Below are positions 48,964 through 58,450 of a stretch of 64,000 nt of DNA, one piece after another (within the stretch, counting starts at the first letter, position 1; each line of letters starts with the position of its first letter). The notes under the pieces are model-generated. The model did no database searches, was not told the origin of the DNA, and saw only the letters and a list, made by a program, of their open reading frames with translations. Source of the stretch: Desulfovibrio sp. (GTDB lineage: Bacteria; Desulfobacterota; Desulfovibrionia; Desulfovibrionales; Desulfovibrionaceae); contig JAITSV010000058.1 in NCBI GenBank assembly GCA_031287575.1, forward strand, positions 1 through 64,000, given 5' to 3'. The position numbers were made by a program, and so were the translations under genes.

Positions 48964-50727
48964 TCAGCCCTTCTGCCCCTCGCCCGCCGGGTCGTCCCTT
49001 GCCGGTTCCGTCGATCGCGGCACGGCCAGCAGGGGCAGCAGGTACAGGGTGATGGTGGTGCCCTTGCCCACCTGGCTCTGCAGGTCCACCTTGCCGCCCA
49101 TTTCCTCGATGATCTTGCGGCTCATGGCCAGGCCGATGCCCGCGCCCTTTTCCTTGGTGGAAAAGAACGGGCTGAATATCTTGTCGTGCAGTTCCGGTGG
49201 AATGCCCACGCCCGTGTCCGTCACCGCAATGTACACATGCTGCTGGTTCATGCCGGTGCGCACGGTCAGGCGGCCGCCCGCGGGCATGGCCTCCTGCGCG
49301 TTCTTCACCAGGTTGATCAGGCACTGCTTGAGCATCTCGCCGTCGCCGTGGGCCTTGGGGATGGCGGGCGCAAGCTGCATGTCCACGGTGATGCGCCGCT
49401 GGTCGAACCCGATGCTCATCAGTTCCATGGTCTGGCGGGACAGCAGGTTCAGGTCCACCTCTCCCTGCACCGGCGAGGTGGGCCGGGCGAAGTTCAGGAT
49501 GGACTTCAGGATGGTGTCCAGCCGCCGCGATTCCTCCAGGATCACCTGCACCTTGCCGCGCGCCGCCTCGTCCAGCGAAGGGGAGCGCAGCAGAGAATTG
49601 GCAAAGCCGCCGATGGCGAACAGCGGGTTGCGGATCTCGTGCGCCACGTAGGTGGACAATTCGCCGATGGCGGCCATCTTTTCGGCCTGTTGCAGGCGGA
49701 TTTCCATGTTGGTGCGGTTGGTGATGTCGCGCCGCATCTCGATGACCCGCGTCAGCCGCCCCGCGTCGTCGGTGACCGGGTAGGTGTACACCCGGAAATA
49801 CTGCGCCCGGCCATCGTCGTTGACCCTGGTGTGGATGCGCTCCGCCTTGTGGCCGGTGGACACGGTTTCGCGGAAGGTGCAGCCGCCGTGCTCCGGCGGG
49901 CAGCAGAACTCCGGGCCGTCCAGTTGCCAGCAGCAGGTGCCTATCCAGTCGTCCTTGGTGCCGCCCTTGCGCTGCAGGATGTTGCGGTTCAGGTCCACGA
50001 TGCGGCCTTCTGTGTCCAGCAGCAGGATGTCCTCGTCCACCTGGTCGATGAGCGTGGCGAACAGGTCGCGCGCCTCGCGCAGGTGCAGGTTGCAGGTGGA
50101 GCACAGCTTTTCCGAGGCCAGCATTTCCCACACCCACAGCGCGCCGCCCGCGTCCAGCAACGAAACCCCGGCGGGGGCCGCCGCGCGCAGGTCGGCCATG
50201 TGGCTGCCGCCGTCGGTCAGGTCGATGACCATGCGCAGATCGGGCCGGGCCGCGAACAGGGCGGCGGCGGAATCGAAGCGGGGCACTCCGCCGGGCGCGG
50301 GCGGTACGGGGGGCAGGCCCGCGCGGGCCTCCAGCCCGGCAGGGTCCGGCGGCGTGGGGGCGTCTGGAATGCCCAACGGCTGGCAGGCGTGCCGCGCCAG
50401 TTCGTCGTGGTCCCGCAGGGTCAGCAGCATGCCCGCCAGGTGCACCCACGGAAAGCCCAGCAGGAAGTCGGGCCGTTGCAGCAGCCCGGCCACCGGGCGC
50501 AGGGCACGGCCCACCCCGGCCAGCGCCACGGGAAAGGGACGGCGCGGCGCGGCGTATCCATCCGTTGCGGCCTGACCGGCATGGCTCAAGCCGCGAACCG
50601 GGTTGTGCCCCGGGCCATGTGCCGGAGCGCATGCGGGACAGCCAGTGGCCGTACGGAGAGGTGCATCGCCGGATTCCGGCGTGGCGGCTGGGGGGGCAGG
50701 GAGGCCGGAAGGGGGCTGCGTGGTCAT
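48964..50727 (-). CDS. PAS-domain histidine kinase with a Cys-rich sensor region
   Basis: This 587-residue kinase has no clear transmembrane helix and is probably cytoplasmic. The N-terminal 220 residues are Pro/Ala-rich and poorly defined. A CSTC motif follows (KLCSTCNLHLREA), then a PAS domain (about 230-345) with a cluster of five Cys (CCWQLDGPEFCC and GGC) that could hold a metal, haem or Fe-S centre. The kinase core has His363 (STYVAHEIRNPLFAIGG), N box INLVKNAQEAMP and G boxes DTGVGIPPEL and GAGIGLAMSRKI. It resembles NtrB-type soluble kinases. AAGGAG precedes ATG 50727. No response-regulator gene is adjacent, so it is an orphan kinase. Confidence 0.88.
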   Translation of the reverse strand: MTTQPPSGLPAPPAATPESGDAPLRTATGCPACAPAHGPGHNPVRGLSHAGQAATDGYAAPRRPFPVALAGVGRALRPVAGLLQRPDFLLGFPWVHLAGMLLTLRDHDELARHACQPLGIPDAPTPPDPAGLEARAGLPPVPPAPGGVPRFDSAAALFAARPDLRMVIDLTDGGSHMADLRAAAPAGVSLLDAGGALWVWEMLASEKLCSTCNLHLREARDLFATLIDQVDEDILLLDTEGRIVDLNRNILQRKGGTKDDWIGTCCWQLDGPEFCCPPEHGGCTFRETVSTGHKAERIHTRVNDDGRAQYFRVYTYPVTDDAGRLTRVIEMRRDITNRTNMEIRLQQAEKMAAIGELSTYVAHEIRNPLFAIGGFANSLLRSPSLDEAARGKVQVILEESRRLDTILKSILNFARPTSPVQGEVDLNLLSRQTMELMSIGFDQRRITVDMQLAPAIPKAHGDGEMLKQCLINLVKNAQEAMPAGGRLTVRTGMNQQHVYIAVTDTGVGIPPELHDKIFSPFFSTKEKGAGIGLAMSRKIIEEMGGKVDLQSQVGKGTTITLYLLPLLAVPRSTEPARDDPAGEGQKG

Positions 50728-50984
50728 GCGGGGCTCCTTGGGCCGGTGAGTGGTGGCGGCGGACGTCCTGCGCGGATGCGGGGGGCATGCCCCCTGCCCG
50801 GCCTGCCGGACGCGGGGGCTTGCGCCCGGCGCGCATTGCGGGTACGCGGCACCCAGCACCACGCCCACGGGCACCCGCGCTTGCGCCGGGGCCTTCGGGA
50901 CGGATCGGCTGCCGTGGCACGGGCATGTGCCGCCACGGGGGCGTGCGGTACCCTCCATCCTTTCCATACCCGGAACGTCATCCA

Positions 50985-52370
50985 ATGATAAGTGTTTATT
51001 CCGTCAGCCTTGGCTGCCCCAAGAACCGCGTGGACACCGAACGCCTGCTGGGCGCGCTGGGCACCCCCGTGCGCCCCGTGGCCGGCATGGCCGAGGCCGA
51101 CGTGGTGCTCGTGAATACCTGCGGCTTCATCCTGCCCGCCGTGGAAGAATCGGTGCGCACCGTGGTGGAGGCCGTGGACGAGATTTCCGGGCTGGCCCGG
51201 CGCCCCCTGCTGGCCGTGGCCGGGTGCCTGGTGGGCCGCTACGGCGAGCGCGACCTGGCCGCCGAACTGCCGGAAGTGGACCTGTGGCTGCCCAACCAGT
51301 CCATCGAGGCGTGGCCGGACCTGCTGGCACGCGCCGTGGGGGCCAGGGTGGCCATGGGGAGCGGGCTTGCCGGGGGCGGAACGTTCACGCCCGGTGGCGT
51401 CGCGCCCGGCTACGCGGGGGGCACGCGGCTGCTGTCCACCGGGCCGTCGTACGCCTGGCTGAAAATCAGCGACGGGTGCCGCCACAACTGTTCGTTCTGC
51501 ACCATCCCCTCCATTCGCGGCGCGCACCGCTCCACCCCGGCGGCGGAACTGGAACGCGAGGCGCGGCAATTATTGGACATGGGCGTGCGCGAACTGATCC
51601 TGGTCGCGCAGGACGTCACCGCTTGGGGCGAGGACCTGGAAAACGGCCCCGGTGGTTCCACGGACAAGGGCGACCTGCGCCCCCTGCTGGACCGGCTGCT
51701 GCCGCTGCCGGGGCTGGACCGGCTGCGCCTGATGTACCTGTATCCCGCCGGGCTCAATGACGATCTGCTGGCGTATCTCGCCGGAGCGGGCGCGCCCTTC
51801 GTGCCCTATTTCGACGTGCCCCTGCAGCACGCCCACCCCGACGTGCTGAGCCGCATGGGGCGCCCATTCGCCCGCAACCCCCGCGTGGTGGTGGACCGCA
51901 TCCGCAGGCACTTTCCGGACGCGGCCCTGCGCACCTCGATCATCGTGGGCTTTCCCGGCGAGACGGAGGAACACTACGCCGCGCTCACCGACTTCGTGGC
52001 GGAGACGCGCTTCCATCACCTTGGCGTGTTCGCCTACCGGGCAGAGGACGGCACCCCCGCCGCCGCCATGCCCGACCAGGTGGACGACAGGGTGAAGGAA
52101 TGGCGGCGCGACGCGCTGATGGAGGTGCAGGCCGAAATCAGCGAGGAGATCATGGAATCGTACGTGGGCCAGCGGCTGCCCGTGCTGGTGGACGCCCCCC
52201 ACGACGAATGGCCCGGCCTGCACACCGGCCGCACCTGGTTCCAGGCCCCGGAGATTGATGGGGTGACCTACGTGAGCGGGGCCGGCGTGGCCCCCGGCGC
52301 GCTGGTGGAGGCGGACATCGTGGAGGCCCGGACCTACGATCTGGTGGCCCTGGCCGAGCCGGAGGAGTAG
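50985..52370 (+). CDS. rimO: Ribosomal protein S12 methylthiotransferase RimO
   Basis: This 461-residue radical SAM enzyme methylthiolates the conserved Asp of ribosomal protein S12. The N-terminal UPF0004 domain has three Cys (SLGCPKNRVD, VNTCGFI, VAGCLVGRYG) for an auxiliary cluster. The radical SAM triad is in SDGCRHNCSFCTIPSIRG. A C-terminal TRAM domain (about 390-455) ends the protein. The ATG at 50985 matches the family N-terminus; the ribosome site is weak. It is divergent from the Cys-rich kinase. Confidence 0.95.
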   Translation: MISVYSVSLGCPKNRVDTERLLGALGTPVRPVAGMAEADVVLVNTCGFILPAVEESVRTVVEAVDEISGLARRPLLAVAGCLVGRYGERDLAAELPEVDLWLPNQSIEAWPDLLARAVGARVAMGSGLAGGGTFTPGGVAPGYAGGTRLLSTGPSYAWLKISDGCRHNCSFCTIPSIRGAHRSTPAAELEREARQLLDMGVRELILVAQDVTAWGEDLENGPGGSTDKGDLRPLLDRLLPLPGLDRLRLMYLYPAGLNDDLLAYLAGAGAPFVPYFDVPLQHAHPDVLSRMGRPFARNPRVVVDRIRRHFPDAALRTSIIVGFPGETEEHYAALTDFVAETRFHHLGVFAYRAEDGTPAAAMPDQVDDRVKEWRRDALMEVQAEISEEIMESYVGQRLPVLVDAPHDEWPGLHTGRTWFQAPEIDGVTYVSGAGVAPGALVEADIVEARTYDLVALAEPEE

Positions 52371-52582
52371 AGCCACTGAAACAGGAGCGGAACAGGGACG
52401 AGGCAGGCCGCGGGAAAGCCGCCCCCTCCCGTCACCTCTGCCTGGCCTGTCTGGCCCTGCCCGGCCCTTACCATGCTTCACCATCCGCCGCGCCGCGCGC
52501 GGTTGTCATTCCCAGGGCATTCTGCTATGCAGACCAATCCCGCTCTTTGGGCGGGAAAATTTGCGTCGGTTGGAGGAAACGT

Positions 52583-54316
52583 ATGACAGCAACCCCCGAA
52601 AACATGGAAAACGCCGCTCTTGAAATGGATCTGAGTTTCGAGAGCGCCCTCGAGAATTACCTCAGCTCCGATTTCGGCGACCTTGAAGAAGGGTCGATCA
52701 TCAAGGGCGAGGTGGTTCGCGTGGATGAGGACAGCGTCCTCATCGATGTGAACTTCAAGTCCGAAGGGCAGATTTCCGCTTCCGAGTTCAGGGACAGCAC
52801 CGGCAAGGTCAACATCGCCGTGGGCGACAAGGTGGACGTCTTCGTCGTTCGCAAGAACGAGATGGAAGGCACCATCACCCTGTCCTTCGAGAAGGCCAAG
52901 CGCATGCAGCTCTTCGACAAGCTCGAAGAGATTCAGGAAAACAACGGGGTCATCACCGGCCGCATCGTGCGTCGCATCAAGGGCGGCTACACCGTCGATC
53001 TCGGCGGCGTCGAAGCCTTCCTGCCCGGTTCGCACGTGGACCTGCGCCCCGTCCCCGACATGGACGCGCTGGTCAACCAGGAATACGAATTCCGTGTTCT
53101 CAAGATCAACCGCCGGCGCAGCAACGTCATCGTTTCCCGCCGCGTCCTGCTTGAAGAGGAACGCGATTCCAAGCGTCAGGATCTGCTGCGCACTCTCGAA
53201 GAGAACCAGATCGTCATCGGCAAGGCCAAGAACATCACCGAATACGGCGTGTTCGTGGACCTTGGCGGGCTGGACGGCCTGCTGCACATCACCGACATGT
53301 CCTGGAAGCGCATCCGTCACCCGAAGGAACTGGTCACCCTTGGCCAGGAACTGCAACTGAAGGTGCTCTCCTTCGACCGCGACAACCAGAAGGTGTCGCT
53401 GGGCATGAAGCAGCTGGTGGCCGACCCCTGGCAGGACATCACCGCCAAGTACCCCGAAGGCGCCAAGCTTCAGGGCCGCGTGACCAACCTGGTGGACTAC
53501 GGCGCGTTCGTCGAACTGGAGCCCGGCGTGGAAGGCCTGGTGCACATTTCCGAAATGTCGTGGACCCGCAAGCTGCGTCATCCTTCGCAGATGGTGCGCG
53601 TGGGCGACGAAGTGGAAGTGGTCATCCTCGGCGTCGATCAGGACAAGAAGCGCATCTCCCTCGGCATGAAGCAGGTCAAGCCGAACCCGTGGGAAGTTGT
53701 GGCTGAAAAGTACCCCGAAGGCACCATCCTTGAAGGCGTAATCAAGAACATCACCGAATTCGGTATGTTCATCGGCATCGAGGACGGCATCGACGGTCTG
53801 ATCCACGTGTCCGACATCAGCTGGACCAAGAAGATCCGCCATCCCAACGAAGTGTTCAAGACCGGCGACGTGGTGCAGGCCAAGGTGCTGACCGTCGATC
53901 AGGAGAACGAAAAGTTCACCCTCGGCATCAAGCAGCTGACCGAAGACCCGTGGACCCATGTGCCCTCGCGCTACCCGGTTGGCGGGCTGATCGAAGGCAC
54001 GGTGACCAACATCACCGACTTCGGCCTGTTCGTTGAAGTGGAAGAAGGCATCGAAGGCCTAGTTCACGTCTCCGAAATCAGCCAGAAGAAGATCAAGTCG
54101 CCCTCCGAGATGTTCAAGGAAGGCGTGGTCATCCAGGCCAAGGTCATCCACGTCTCCGCCGAAGAACGTCGCCTCGGTCTGTCCATCAAGCAGATCAAGG
54201 ACGAGGAAGAACGTCGCAAGCCCAAGGAATTCCGCGCCGGCCCCGCCGATACGGGCGGCCAGAACCTTGGTGACCTGCTGAAGCAGAAGCTGGAAGAGGA
54301 TGCTTCCGACAGCTAG
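52583..54316 (+). CDS. rpsA: 30S ribosomal protein S1
   Basis: This 577-residue protein has six S1 OB-fold repeats at roughly 85-residue spacing, for example GVITGRIVRRIKGGYTVDLG, KNITEYGVFVDLGGLDGLLH, TNLVDYGAFVELEPGVEGLV and KNITEFGMFIGIEDGIDGLI. It binds mRNA at the ribosome and supports initiation. GGAGG precedes ATG 52583. Codon use is the least GC-skewed of the window, as expected of a highly expressed gene. It overlaps sppA by 17 bases. Confidence 0.97.
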   Translation: MTATPENMENAALEMDLSFESALENYLSSDFGDLEEGSIIKGEVVRVDEDSVLIDVNFKSEGQISASEFRDSTGKVNIAVGDKVDVFVVRKNEMEGTITLSFEKAKRMQLFDKLEEIQENNGVITGRIVRRIKGGYTVDLGGVEAFLPGSHVDLRPVPDMDALVNQEYEFRVLKINRRRSNVIVSRRVLLEEERDSKRQDLLRTLEENQIVIGKAKNITEYGVFVDLGGLDGLLHITDMSWKRIRHPKELVTLGQELQLKVLSFDRDNQKVSLGMKQLVADPWQDITAKYPEGAKLQGRVTNLVDYGAFVELEPGVEGLVHISEMSWTRKLRHPSQMVRVGDEVEVVILGVDQDKKRISLGMKQVKPNPWEVVAEKYPEGTILEGVIKNITEFGMFIGIEDGIDGLIHVSDISWTKKIRHPNEVFKTGDVVQAKVLTVDQENEKFTLGIKQLTEDPWTHVPSRYPVGGLIEGTVTNITDFGLFVEVEEGIEGLVHVSEISQKKIKSPSEMFKEGVVIQAKVIHVSAEERRLGLSIKQIKDEEERRKPKEFRAGPADTGGQNLGDLLKQKLEEDASDS

Positions 54317-55193
54317 ACCTTCCTTCAGCCAGCGGCATCCGTTCATCTTCGGATTCCTGCTCATTCTGGCGGCCGTTGCCCTCTTCATGGGGGCTTCGGC
54401 CGCCTTGCGCCATTTGACCGGCGGCACGGGCCCGTTCGCGGGCCCGCGCGTCGGCGTGGTGCGGGTTGAAGGCATGATTGCCGACATTTCCAAGACCACC
54501 GCGTGGATGGACACCCTGCGCGACGATCCTTCGGTGCGCGGCGTGCTGCTGCGGGTGGATTCGCCCGGCGGCGGCGTTGCCGCCTCGCAGGAACTGCTGG
54601 ACGCCGTGCGCCGCATGGCCCGCGTGAAGCCGGTGGTGGTGTCCATGGGCACCGTGGCCGCATCCGGCGGGTACTACATCTCGCTGGGGGCCACGCGCGT
54701 CATCGCCAACCCCGCCACGCTCACCGGTTCCATCGGCGTAAAGATGGAACTGCCCAACGTGCAGGGCCTGATGGACAAGCTGGGCCTGGCCCGGCAGACG
54801 CTGGTTTCCGGCGACATGAAGGACGCGGGCTCGCCGTTCCGGGCCATGACCCCACAAGAGCGCGAGTACCTGCAAGCGCTGGTCATGGACATGTACGACC
54901 AGTTCGTGACCGAGGTGGCCAATTCGCGCAACCTGCCGGTGGAAAAGGTGCGCGCCGTGGCCGATGGCCGGGCGCTGACCGGACGACAGGCCCATGAACT
55001 GGGGCTGGTGGACGCCCTGGGCGGCATGGACGTGGCCATGACCGATTTGCAGCAGTTGTGCGGCATTACCGAGCGGCCCGTACTGGTGGAACAGCCCAAG
55101 CCTTCGTCCTGGCTGCGCGATGCGCTGGAGACGGTGCTGGATCTGCAACCGGCGTCGCGAGTGGTTACGCCCGGTTTCCTTTATGTCTACTGA
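54300..55193 (+). CDS. sppA: Signal peptide peptidase SppA (short, 36K type)
   Basis: This 297-residue membrane-anchored serine protease digests released signal peptides. It has an N-terminal transmembrane helix (about 15-36) and the S49 core (LLRVDSPGGGVAASQELLDA). The catalytic Ser is in GTVAASGGYYISLGATRV, and the likely general-base Lys is in VSGDMKDAGSPFR. Length fits the short bacterial form. It starts inside the 3' end of rpsA, an rpsA-sppA coupling I associate with Desulfovibrio. A terminator follows. Confidence 0.93.
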   Translation: MLPTARPSFSQRHPFIFGFLLILAAVALFMGASAALRHLTGGTGPFAGPRVGVVRVEGMIADISKTTAWMDTLRDDPSVRGVLLRVDSPGGGVAASQELLDAVRRMARVKPVVVSMGTVAASGGYYISLGATRVIANPATLTGSIGVKMELPNVQGLMDKLGLARQTLVSGDMKDAGSPFRAMTPQEREYLQALVMDMYDQFVTEVANSRNLPVEKVRAVADGRALTGRQAHELGLVDALGGMDVAMTDLQQLCGITERPVLVEQPKPSSWLRDALETVLDLQPASRVVTPGFLYVY

Positions 55194-55221
55194 GTAACGC
55201 CCGGCGCAACTCAGCACATGC

Positions 55222-55257
55222 AGCCCCTGCCGCCCACGCCGCAGGGGCTTCCGTTTT
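55222..55257 (+). terminator. Terminator of rpsA-sppA
   Basis: AGCCCCTGC (55222-55230) pairs with GCAGGGGCT (55241-55249), followed by TCCGTTTT. Confidence 0.8.
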
Positions 55258-55300
55258 GGAGCCTCCAATCATGCTCGCCCTGCGGCGCAGGGGAGGGGCC

Positions 55301-56380
55301 ATGGATTCAGAAATCGGGAGACCTTCCGTAGTGGCGCAAGACGCTGCGTACCACCAGCCCTTCATCTTCAAGGTGGCCCCCGCGTGCGCTGCCCGGCATG
55401 ACCGGCTGGCGCACTGCCTGCGGCTGGAGTCCGCCTGCTTCGCCGCGTGGCCCGCGCAGGAGGAAGAACGCCGGGGCAACCTGCTGCTGCGCGCTGCTGG
55501 CGGCTATTCCATGCGCATCAACAGTGGCGTGCCGTTGCTGCCAGCGGACACGGGCGTTGCGTGGAGCCAAGGCCACGTGCATGACGCCGAGGCATGGTTT
55601 GCCGCGCGCGGCCTGCCCCCGCAATTCCGACTGCCGGAGCCGCTGGAAGGGGGAGACGTGGCGGCGGATGACGCTGACGGAGAATCCGGGCGTGATGCGA
55701 CGGGGGCAGGCCGCTGCGGTGCAGGGTGCGGACTGGACCCCGTGCTTGCCGCCATGGGCTATACGGCCACAGATCCCACGCTGGTTCAGGAATTGGATCT
55801 GACGGACTGGGCCGTGGGCGCGGAAACCGGCGCGCCTGGCTCCGCAGTCCGCCCCGTGACTGTGCACACCGGGCACACCGGGCACACCGGGCACACCGGG
55901 CACACCGGGCACACCGGGCACACCGGGCACACCGGGCACACCGGGCACACCGGGCACACCACGCCCTCACCATCCCGCCAGTGCGCCATGGTGGCTCATC
56001 CCGCGTGGCTGGCCGCAGAGGGCGCATTGCGGGGCCGCAACGGCAGCGCCACGGAAAATCCCGTGCTGCGTACCCTGCTGGCAACCCTGGGTGGAGCCGG
56101 GCAAACCTGGCTGCTGCACGCTGGCGGTCAACCTGCCGTATGCGGCCTGGGGGTGCGCACGGGCGATGCCTACGGCATCTTCGCCGTGGTGGCCCGCCCC
56201 GACCTGCGGCGACAGGGCCACGGGCGCGCGCTGGTCGCCGCCATGCTGTCCGCCGCACGGCGTGACGGTGCCCGCAGCGCATGGTTGCAGGTGGGCCAAG
56301 GCAATGCGCCCGCCCGCGCGCTGTACGAGGGACTGGGCTTTGCCACCAGCTACGGGTACTGGTACCGCGTGCGGCGGTGA
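55301..56380 (+). CDS. GNAT-family N-acetyltransferase with a His-Thr-Gly repeat linker
   Basis: This 359-residue cytosolic protein has an N-terminal part (about 20-175) resembling the first half of a duplicated GNAT protein. A linker of ten exact His-Thr-Gly repeats (about 189-218) follows. The C-terminal GNAT domain (about 225-357) has the acetyl-CoA motif ARPDLRRQGHGRALVAAMLS and GNAPARALYEGLGFATSYGY. The substrate is unknown. The ATG at 55301 has GGGGAGG upstream; ATG 55271 is a possible longer start. The repeat is encoded by identical 9-bp units, so length polymorphism is expected. Confidence 0.83.
   Translation: MDSEIGRPSVVAQDAAYHQPFIFKVAPACAARHDRLAHCLRLESACFAAWPAQEEERRGNLLLRAAGGYSMRINSGVPLLPADTGVAWSQGHVHDAEAWFAARGLPPQFRLPEPLEGGDVAADDADGESGRDATGAGRCGAGCGLDPVLAAMGYTATDPTLVQELDLTDWAVGAETGAPGSAVRPVTVHTGHTGHTGHTGHTGHTGHTGHTGHTGHTGHTTPSPSRQCAMVAHPAWLAAEGALRGRNGSATENPVLRTLLATLGGAGQTWLLHAGGQPAVCGLGVRTGDAYGIFAVVARPDLRRQGHGRALVAAMLSAARRDGARSAWLQVGQGNAPARALYEGLGFATSYGYWYRVRR
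55865..55954 (+). repeat. In-frame minisatellite, ten copies of CACACCGGG
   Basis: Ten perfect 9-bp units are followed by a degenerate eleventh (CACACCACG). The lack of third-base drift between units points to recent expansion or active homogenisation. It encodes the linker of the GNAT protein. Confidence 0.97.
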
Positions 56381-56430
56381 CGCTGCCGTGCGATAACGGT
56401 GCTGTCCCGTACCTTTCCGTTTGCCCCCGC

Positions 56431-56470
56431 CCGGCAGTGCCTGGCTTCGTCCGGCAGTGCTTGGCTTCGC
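56431..56470. repeat. Two tandem 20-bp repeats in the gap before malQ
   Basis: CCGGCAGTGCCTGGCTTCGT and CCGGCAGTGCTTGGCTTCGC lie head to tail (56431-56450, 56451-56470). The gap 56381-56696 holds no gene. The malQ promoter should be in its second half, but I cannot define it. Confidence 0.75.
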
Positions 56471-56696
56471 CCGGCCCTTCCCTGTATTTGATGTACCTGC
56501 CCCCATCTGCACGCATGTTCCCCGCGTGGTCGCAGGCGCCGCGCCGTCCGCCTCCCACGCTTCATCCCCTTCCCGACTCCGTACCGTCTACGCGCATGGC
56601 GTGCGGTTGCCGTTCATGCTAGCCTTGCAGTCGGTTCATCCATAAAGATGATCCGGGCGCATCATTCGCCGCCGCACACGTTTCAAGGAGCACGCC

Positions 56697-58208
56697 ATGA
56701 CCCGACCGGTCCGCGCCAGCGGCATCCTGCTGCACATCACCTCGCTGCCCTCGGCCTTCGGCATCGGCGACCTTGGCCCGGCGGCGCACGCCTTTGCGCG
56801 GCTGCTGGCCGGGGCCGGGCAGACGGTATGGCAGTTCCTGCCGCTTGCGCCCACCTCCACGTTCATCGGCAATTCGCCCTATTCCAGCCCCTCGGCCTTC
56901 GCCGGCAATACCCTGCTCATCAGCCCCGAACGACTGGCCGAAGAAGGCTTTGTCTCGTGGGCCGACGTGGACGCCGGGGCAGAACAGTTCCGCAACGTGC
57001 CGCACGGGCCGGTCCGGTTCGAGGCCGTGGAAGCCCACCGCCGTGTCCTGTTGCGCGCCGCGTGGGAACGCAACCGCCACCAACTGGCCATGGACACCGC
57101 CTACCTGCGCTTCTGCCGGGGCAACGCCCACTGGCTGGACGACTACGCCCGGTTCACGGTGCTGAAGGAACGCTTTGGCGGGGCGGCCTGGACCACCTGG
57201 GACGAGCCCTTCGCCCGCCGCCACCCGGACGCCTTGGCCCTGCTGGACGCGCAGGAAGCCGCCGCGCTGGATCACGTGCGCTTCTGCCAGTACCTGTTCT
57301 TCCGCCAGTGGTACGACCTGCGCGCCGCCTGCACCGACCTTGGCGTGCGCCTGGTGGGCGACGTGCCCATCTACGTCACCCACGACAGCGCCGACGTGTG
57401 GGCCAACCCCGGCTATTTCCGGCTGGACGCGGATTTTGCCCCCACCCACGTGGCCGGGGTGCCGCCGGACTATTTCAGCGCCACGGGCCAACGCTGGGGC
57501 AACCCGGTGTACGACTGGGACGCCCTGCGGCGCGACGGCTTTGCGTGGTGGGTGCGCCGCGTGGCGCACAACCTGCGCATGGCCGACATCGTGCGGCTGG
57601 ACCACTTCCGGGGCTTTGCGGGGTACTGGGAAATTCCGGCGGCGGAAGAAACGGCCATCAATGGCCGCTGGGTGGATGCGCCGGGCATGGAACTGTTCGG
57701 CACGCTGGCCCGGCGGTTCACGGCACTACCGCTCATTGCCGAGGACCTTGGCGTGATCACCGCCGACGTGCGCGAACTGAAGGCCACCTTTGGCCTGCCG
57801 GGCATGAAGATATTGCAGTTCGGCTTTGGCGGCGACCCCGCCGACAACCCGGATGTCCCCTTCCGGCACGACGTGCGCAGCGTGGTCTACACCGGCACCC
57901 ACGACAACGCGCCCACGCGCGCGTGGTTCGAGGCTGCCCCGGCGCACGAGCGGGCACGGCTGGAAGAGTACGTGGGGCACGCCATTGCCCCGCATCAGGC
58001 CCCCGGCGTGCTGCTGCGCCTGGCCATGGGCAGCGTGGCGGAACTGGCCGTGGCCCCGGTGCAGGACGTGTTGGGCCTGGGGGCGGAAGCGCGCATGAAC
58101 ACGCCCTCGGTGGCGGCGGGCAACTGGGCCTGGCGGATGGCCCCGGAACAGATGGACCCCGGCCTGTACGCGGAACTGGCGCGGCTGACGCGCCTCTTCG
58201 GCAGGTAG
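56697..58208 (+). CDS. malQ: 4-alpha-glucanotransferase (amylomaltase)
   Basis: This 503-residue cytosolic GH77 enzyme transfers alpha-1,4-glucan segments between maltodextrins. Family signatures are RASGILLHITSLPSAFGIGD, the GDVPIYVTHDSADVWANPGY segment, the nucleophile Asp region VRLDHFRGFAGYWEIPA and the acid/base Glu region LIAEDLGVITADV. Length fits bacterial MalQ. AAGGAG precedes the ATG. No glycogen genes are adjacent. It probably serves storage glucan turnover, and a PFK-2-like regulator is encoded 10 kb away. Confidence 0.95.
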   Translation: MTRPVRASGILLHITSLPSAFGIGDLGPAAHAFARLLAGAGQTVWQFLPLAPTSTFIGNSPYSSPSAFAGNTLLISPERLAEEGFVSWADVDAGAEQFRNVPHGPVRFEAVEAHRRVLLRAAWERNRHQLAMDTAYLRFCRGNAHWLDDYARFTVLKERFGGAAWTTWDEPFARRHPDALALLDAQEAAALDHVRFCQYLFFRQWYDLRAACTDLGVRLVGDVPIYVTHDSADVWANPGYFRLDADFAPTHVAGVPPDYFSATGQRWGNPVYDWDALRRDGFAWWVRRVAHNLRMADIVRLDHFRGFAGYWEIPAAEETAINGRWVDAPGMELFGTLARRFTALPLIAEDLGVITADVRELKATFGLPGMKILQFGFGGDPADNPDVPFRHDVRSVVYTGTHDNAPTRAWFEAAPAHERARLEEYVGHAIAPHQAPGVLLRLAMGSVAELAVAPVQDVLGLGAEARMNTPSVAAGNWAWRMAPEQMDPGLYAELARLTRLFGR

Positions 58209-58422
58209 TGCGGCAGGTAGCGCGGGGCGCGCCGCGCCCCTGCCGCACGCCTTGATGCGCACGGATCCGGTCGCACACCGGGCCTCTGCCGCGCTCAAGT
58301 CATGTGCGATCCGGATGCCAGCCGGGCATCAACCGGACGCGAGCCCTGTGAACACCCCGTTCCGGCAGGCCCCGTCCCTGCGCGCCACATTATTTCCGTA
58401 CCGCCGCGTGGCCCCGCACCAG

Positions 58423-58450
58423 TTGCGAACCGTGCCGCAAACCTGATACA
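58423..58450 (+). promoter_or_regulatory. Possible glmS promoter
   Basis: TTGCGA (58423-58428) and GATACA (58445-58450) with 16-base spacing resemble a sigma-70 promoter. The -35 region overlaps a TTGCG-N8-CGCAA dyad (58423-58440). The rest of the gap 58209-58618 has a GGGGCGC/GCGCCCC hairpin (58224-58240) after malQ and nothing else notable. No glmS ribozyme fold is seen. Confidence 0.35.

Noticed and set aside
50780..50795. GGGGGGCATGCCCCC palindrome as a third copy of the composite repeat
   Set aside because: It shares only a short CCCCCTGCCCG stretch with copy 1 and lacks the other blocks, so similarity may reflect base composition.
55865..55954. CRISPR-like array
   Set aside because: Units are 9 bp and contiguous, without spacers, and lie in frame inside a GNAT gene.
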